Shown here: positions 4,805 to 8,138 of the stretch, one piece after another
Position numbering within the stretch: the first letter of the stretch is position 1
How the letters are laid out: every line of letters starts with the position of its first letter
From: Pseudomonadota bacterium
Lineage (GTDB): Bacteria; Pseudomonadota; Gammaproteobacteria; Burkholderiales; Burkholderiaceae_B
DNA length: 8,138 nucleotides
Direction of reading: 5' to 3'
Assembly (NCBI GenBank): GCA_023427945.1
Contig: JAEYZR010000119.1
Location: 1-8,138, forward strand
Made by a program: the position numbers and the translations under genes
Notes under the pieces: generated by a model
What the model was told of the DNA's origin: nothing
The model's input: only the letters and a program-made list of their open reading frames with translations
The model's database searches: none

Positions 4805-5724
4805 AAGCCGTATTCATCGACGCCAACCCGACCCTGGCCGCCGTGGCCGAGCGCCTGCACCAGGCCGACGATCTGGAACTGATCATCAACCGTCAGCCCG
4901 ACATCACCTCCGAACAGGTACCCGGTGTGCTGGGCGACGCGGAAATCATCATTGTCGACCACACCCACCTGCCCACCGACATCGCACGCAAGTGCCAGGC
5001 GCTCAAGCATGTGGTGTTTCTGGGCACGGGCCCACGCTCCTACATGAATCCGGAAGAGCTTGCCGAGCTGGGCATCGAAGTCCACATCATCAAGGGCTAC
5101 GGCGACACGGCAGTGGCCGAATGCGCATTTGCCCTGATGTGGGCCAGCGCCAAAGGATTCGCCCGCATGGATCGCGCCATGCGCGCCGGACAGTGGCTGC
5201 GCAGCGACGGCGTCGAAATCACTGGCAAGACCCTGGGCCTGATCGGCTTTGGCGGCATTGCCACCGAACTGGCTCGCCTGGCGCGTGGCGCCGGCATGGA
5301 AGTGCTGGCCTGGAACCGCACCCCGAAAAAAGTCGATGGCATTACTTTCGTTGAACTGGATGAACTGCTGGCACGCAGCCACGTCGTGTCCATGCACCTT
5401 TTGCTCACCGACGAGACCCGCGGTTTCCTGTCGGCCGAGCGCATTGCCGGCATGCGCGATGGCGCGATCCTGATCAACACCGCGCGCGGTGCCGTGGTCG
5501 ACGAAAAAGCCATGATCGCAGCCCTGCAAAGCGGTAAGCTTGCCCATGCTGGCCTGGATGTTTTCGAAATCGAACCCATGCCTGCCGACCACCCGCTCAC
5601 CAAGCTCGATAACGTGACGCTGTCGGCGCACTCGGCGTTTCGCACCCCGGAAGCCAGCGACAATCTTTTTGGTGCAGCTCTCACGCATTGCCGCCGGATA
5701 TCCGGCCAAGGAAAACAGAAATGA
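4801..5724 (+). CDS. D-2-hydroxyacid dehydrogenase family protein (phosphoglycerate dehydrogenase-like), 307 aa
   Basis: A cytosolic NAD(P)-dependent oxidoreductase that should interconvert a D-2-hydroxy acid and a 2-oxo acid. The Rossmann dinucleotide motif is GFGGIA (149-154, with Ala in the last Gly position). The catalytic triad is R229 (NTARG), E258 (DVFEIEP) and H277 (SAHSAF). At the end of the second beta strand the usual NAD-selecting Asp is replaced by WNRTP (171-175), which hints at NADPH use. At 307 residues it lacks the ACT-domain extension of long SerA enzymes. The start is ATG 4801 after AAGGAA, overlapping the regulator stop by 4 bp; its own stop overlaps the aminotransferase start by 4 bp, so translation is probably coupled. 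A SerA role is possible, but the operon suggests a dedicated hydroxy-acid pathway. Confidence 0.92.
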   Translation: MKAVFIDANPTLAAVAERLHQADDLELIINRQPDITSEQVPGVLGDAEIIIVDHTHLPTDIARKCQALKHVVFLGTGPRSYMNPEELAELGIEVHIIKGYGDTAVAECAFALMWASAKGFARMDRAMRAGQWLRSDGVEITGKTLGLIGFGGIATELARLARGAGMEVLAWNRTPKKVDGITFVELDELLARSHVVSMHLLLTDETRGFLSAERIAGMRDGAILINTARGAVVDEKAMIAALQSGKLAHAGLDVFEIEPMPADHPLTKLDNVTLSAHSAFRTPEASDNLFGAALTHCRRISGQGKQK

Positions 5725-6956
5725 GTATCGTGCAAGACCCCGTAGCGGCTCCTGTCCTGCGTCGTGCCCGGCGCATCGCAGCGATTTCCGTCTCCCCCAT
5801 TTTGCAGATCGGCGCCCAGGCCGCTCGCATGAAACGCGAAGGCCGCGACGTCATCGTTCTGGGGGCAGGCGAGCCCGATTTCGACACGCCGGACAACGTC
5901 AAGCAGGCGGCTGTGCGCGCCATCGAGGCGGGACAGACCAAGTACACCCTGCTGGACGGCACGATCGAGATGAAGATGGCCATCATGGCCAAGTTCAAGC
6001 GTGAAAACGAACTGGACTACGCCATCGACGAAGTGACCGCCAGTGCCGGCGCCAAGCAAATCATCCACAACGCGCTCATGGCGACAGTCGAGGCCGGCGA
6101 CGAAGTGATCGTGGCGGCGCCCTACTGGACGTCGTACTCGGACATGATCACGATTGCCGATGGCAAGACGGTGCAGATCACGTGCACGCAAGAGAACGAT
6201 TTCCGTCTGACTGCCGAGCAGCTGGAAGCGGCCATCACGCCCAAGACGCGCTGGTTGATGCTGAACTCGCCGTCCAACCCGACCGGCTCGGCCTACACGC
6301 AAGCCGACATCCGGGCACTGGCCGACGTGCTGCTGCGCCATCCGCACGTCTGGATCATGAGCGATGACATCTACGAGCATCTGATCTATGACAACTTCGA
6401 ATTCAAGACCATTGCGCAAGTCGAGCCGCGCCTGAAAAACCGCACGCTCACCGTCAACGGTCTGTCCAAGGCCTATGCCATGACGGGCTGGCGCCTGGGT
6501 TATGCCGGCGGACCGAAGGAACTGATTGCAGCGATGGCAGTCGTGCAGAGCCAGAGCACGTCCAATCCCTGCTCGGTCACGCAGGCAGCCGCCATCGAAG
6601 CCTTGAACGGCCCGCAGGATGTGCTGAAGACTCGCCGCGACTCCTTCCAGAGCCGTCGAGACCTGGTGGTGGATGCGCTCAACGCTATCGAAGGCATCAC
6701 CTGCCGGCGCCCCGAAGGCGCGTTCTACACCTACGCGAATTGCGCAGGCGTGCTGGGACGCACCACGCCATCGGGCGAGCGCCTGCAGACAGACCTGGAC
6801 TTCTGCCGCTACCTGCTCGAATCGGCCGAAGTGGCCGTGGTGCCGGGCACCTATTTTGGTCTGGCGCCCTTCTTCCGTATCAGCTATGCCACCTCCGCTG
6901 AACAACTGGCGAGCGCCATGAAGCGTATTGCCAAAGCGGTAGCCGACCTTCGTTAA
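5721..6956 (+). CDS. PLP-dependent class I aminotransferase, aspartate aminotransferase I-gamma-like (411 aa)
   Basis: A fold-type I transaminase moving an amino group between an amino acid and a 2-oxo acid in the cytoplasm. The cofactor lysine is K250 (NGLSKAYAMTGWRLGY). N186 (NSPSNPTG), D215 and Y218 (SDDIYEH) bind the pyridine ring, and R386 (FFRISYA) should bind the substrate alpha-carboxylate. GAGEPDFDTP (48-57) is the typical N-terminal substrate segment. Length is about 10 residues above the typical 400. The start is ATG 5721, within the ATGA overlap and 8 bases after AAGGA; an in-frame ATG at 5688 lies inside the dehydrogenase gene without support. Families like this act on aspartate, aromatic or branched amino acids; the natural substrate here is undetermined. 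Its product or substrate is plausibly shared with the adjacent dehydrogenase. Confidence 0.93.
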   Translation: MSIVQDPVAAPVLRRARRIAAISVSPILQIGAQAARMKREGRDVIVLGAGEPDFDTPDNVKQAAVRAIEAGQTKYTLLDGTIEMKMAIMAKFKRENELDYAIDEVTASAGAKQIIHNALMATVEAGDEVIVAAPYWTSYSDMITIADGKTVQITCTQENDFRLTAEQLEAAITPKTRWLMLNSPSNPTGSAYTQADIRALADVLLRHPHVWIMSDDIYEHLIYDNFEFKTIAQVEPRLKNRTLTVNGLSKAYAMTGWRLGYAGGPKELIAAMAVVQSQSTSNPCSVTQAAAIEALNGPQDVLKTRRDSFQSRRDLVVDALNAIEGITCRRPEGAFYTYANCAGVLGRTTPSGERLQTDLDFCRYLLESAEVAVVPGTYFGLAPFFRISYATSAEQLASAMKRIAKAVADLR

Positions 6957-7010
6957 CACAGTAGCTCACACGACTTTTTGCCGCACAAACCACAACACAA
7001 GGGGAAGTAA

Positions 7011-7997
7011 ATGCGCGCCTTTTCGTCTGTAGTACTCGCCGTCACACTTGCCGTGCCGTTTGGCGCAATCGCGCAAAACGACAAGTGGCCGGATCGTGCA
7101 ATCACCATCGTTGGCGGTTTCCCGGGTGGTGCGGGTACCGATCTCTACGCCCGCCGGCTCGGTCAGAGCCTGACCGAGTCGCTGGGCGTGGCGATCGTGG
7201 CCGACAACAAGACCGGAGCGGGTGGCAACATCGCCTCCGACGTGGTTGCCCGCGCCCGTCCCGATGGCTACACCTATCTGCTGGGCACGGCCGGTACGCA
7301 CGCCATCAACCCGGCGCTCTACAAGGACCTGACGTTCGACGTGCTGAAGGACTTCGCTCACATCGCGCTGCTGGGTAACGTGCCCAACGTGTTGCTAATC
7401 GATCCCAAGAAGCACCCGGACATCAAGACCTGCGCCGACCTGATCAAGCTGGCTCGCGCCAAGCCCGGCCAGATGAACTATTCGTCCACCGGCAACGGCG
7501 CGTCGGGCCATCTGGCCGGCGCCCAGTTCACCCGTGGGGCGAAGGTCGATATCGTGCACGTGCCCTATCGTGGCCAGGGACCGGCCATGACGGCACTGCT
7601 GGCAGGCGAAGTCGATTTCTTTTTCAACCAGAGCGCACCAGCCATTGCCTCGGTGAAGTCTGGCCAGACGGTTGCCCTGGGGGTGACGACCTCAGAGCGT
7701 ATTCCGGCCCTGCCCGATGTGCCGACGATTGCCGAAGCCTGCGACATTCCTGGCTATGAAAGCAGCACCTGGTACGGGCTGTTTGCGCCCGCCAAAGTGC
7801 CTGCCGACATCCAGGCGCGCATGAGCGACGCTGTCATCAAAGCCATCACGACGCCGGAATTCAAGAGCTGGTTGACCGATGTGCAGGGTGTCGCGCCCGC
7901 AGCCGATCCCTCGCCCAAAGCCTTCGAAGCCATTCACAAGGCCGACATCGAGCGTTGGGCCAAGATCGTGAAGGAATCGGGCGCCAGCATCGACTGA
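7011..7997 (+). CDS. Bug-family (tripartite tricarboxylate transporter, TctC-like) periplasmic binding protein (328 aa)
   Basis: An exported solute receptor. Residues 1-21 are a signal peptide (VVLAVTLAVPFGAIA before QNDKWP). The mature part carries the Bug signatures: WPDRAITIVGGFPGGAGTD (26-44), DNKTGAGGNIASDVVARA (65-82) followed by PDGYTYL, and VPYRGQGPAMTALLAGEVD (184-202). D44 occupies the position that in several Bug proteins contacts the ligand's polar end. These proteins bind small carboxylates or amino acids between two lobes. Two cysteines (C141, C244) occur in the mature chain; neither is a lipobox cysteine. The start is ATG 7011 after AAGGGGAAG, 54 bp behind the aminotransferase stop with no terminator between, so it is the last gene of the operon. 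No TctA/TctB membrane subunits are present, as is usual for orphan Bugs of Burkholderiales, so it may work with a distant transporter or only in sensing. Confidence 0.95.
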   Translation: MRAFSSVVLAVTLAVPFGAIAQNDKWPDRAITIVGGFPGGAGTDLYARRLGQSLTESLGVAIVADNKTGAGGNIASDVVARARPDGYTYLLGTAGTHAINPALYKDLTFDVLKDFAHIALLGNVPNVLLIDPKKHPDIKTCADLIKLARAKPGQMNYSSTGNGASGHLAGAQFTRGAKVDIVHVPYRGQGPAMTALLAGEVDFFFNQSAPAIASVKSGQTVALGVTTSERIPALPDVPTIAEACDIPGYESSTWYGLFAPAKVPADIQARMSDAVIKAITTPEFKSWLTDVQGVAPAADPSPKAFEAIHKADIERWAKIVKESGASID

Positions 7998-8014
7998 TGC
8001 CCGCTGTGCCGCAT

Positions 8015-8044
8015 GGGCCCCCGGCTCTCGGGTCGGGGATGCCC
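8015..8044 (+). terminator. Imperfect GC-rich hairpin after the Bug gene
   Basis: GGGC CCCCG (8015-8023) can pair with CGGGG AT GCCC (8034-8044), a 9-bp GC stem with a 2-base bulge and a 10-base loop, 17 bases past the stop. No T-run follows, so it is only a candidate terminator or mRNA 3' end stabiliser. Confidence 0.35.
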
Positions 8045-8071
8045 ATCAGGATCATCACCGGCCTGCAAGAC

Positions 8072-8109
8072 ATCTGGCGGCCCCTCGAGCCCTCGAGTAG
8101 CCGCCAGAT
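8072..8109. terminator. Long perfect inverted repeat between convergent transcripts, possible bidirectional terminator
   Basis: ATCTGGCGGC (8072-8081) and GCCGCCAGAT (8100-8109) are perfect 10-bp arms. The loop holds a tandem CCCTCGAG duplication (8082-8089, 8090-8097), whose two CTCGAG units can also pair with each other, so nearly the whole element folds. There is no T-tract on either strand; the placement after the operon and before a possible convergent gene end suggests a transcription end or protein-binding site. Confidence 0.45.
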
Positions 8110-8114
8110 TGCCT

Positions 8115-8128
8115 GGGTCAGATGACCC
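8115..8128. other. Short inverted repeat GGGTCA-GA-TGACCC
   Basis: Perfect 6-bp arms (8115-8120, 8123-8128) separated by 2 bases, just beyond the larger hairpin. The loop is too tight for a good RNA hairpin, so as a signal it would more likely be a protein site; it may be chance. Confidence 0.2.
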
Positions 8129-8138
8129 CTTCGATCAG
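8118..8138 (-). CDS. Possible last codons of a convergent gene entering from the right edge
   Basis: On the minus strand bases 8138-8118 read L-I-E-G-V-I and then TGA. The hairpin at 8072-8109 lies just beyond this stop, where a convergent gene's terminator would be expected. Six codons cannot identify a protein, and the frame may be chance. Confidence 0.25.
   Translation of the reverse strand: MIEGVI

Noticed and set aside
5688..5720. Upstream ATG of the aminotransferase at 5688
   Set aside because: It lies inside the dehydrogenase gene without a ribosome site; ATG 5721 has AAGGA at good distance and the ATGA overlap typical of this operon.
5097..6959. A 620-codon minus-strand open frame opposite the dehydrogenase and aminotransferase
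   Set aside because: The plus strand holds two full enzyme genes with all catalytic residues. The antisense product is His/Gly/Arg-rich with no recognisable domain or ribosome site, as expected of GC-rich codon shadows.

Overview
The window looks like a piece of a Burkholderiales (Betaproteobacteria) chromosome, most likely of the Bordetella/Achromobacter (Alcaligenaceae) type. This is inferred from GC-rich codon use, several small secreted DUF4148 proteins, an orphan Bug-family (tripartite tricarboxylate receptor) binding protein and abundant FCD-type GntR regulators. No rRNA, tRNA, CRISPR array, insertion sequence or integrase was seen.

Left part (1-1413): three minus-strand genes for small exported DUF4148 proteins, the leftmost cut by the window edge. 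Gene 1 (1-279) and gene 3 (739-1194) are recent duplicates about 96% identical over 279 bp; gene 2 (338-646) is a diverged member. The intergenic regions are AT-rich islands with three minus-strand promoter-like sequences of the same design: a -35 box, a 17-bp spacer and a -10 box, overlapped by a 16-bp palindrome of consensus TAYCTAYTWRTAGATA. Two sit before genes 2 and 3. The third (1350-1378) has no recognised gene directly behind it, only a 21-codon ORF.

Middle and right part (1414-7997): a divergent metabolic locus. On the minus strand a thiamine-diphosphate enzyme of the acetolactate synthase superfamily (2142-3803) is followed after 14 bp by an FCD-GntR regulator (1414-2127, GTG start). 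On the plus strand a second, paralogous FCD-GntR regulator (3926-4804) is followed by a D-2-hydroxyacid dehydrogenase (4801-5724), a class I aminotransferase (5721-6956) and a Bug periplasmic binding protein (7011-7997). The first three plus-strand genes are joined by two 4-bp ATGA stop/start overlaps. The two arms share a 122-bp control region (3804-3925) with overlapping divergent promoters and TGTATA-type elements near both predicted transcription starts.

Working together (inference): the transaminase, the dehydrogenase and the ThDP enzyme all belong to families that act on 2-oxo acids, so the locus probably imports or senses a small carboxylate or amino acid and interconverts its amino, oxo and hydroxy forms, with the ThDP enzyme decarboxylating or carboligating the oxo acid. 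The substrate cannot be read from sequence. The right end (7998-8138) holds two strong inverted repeats that may end transcription and possibly the last codons of a convergent gene.
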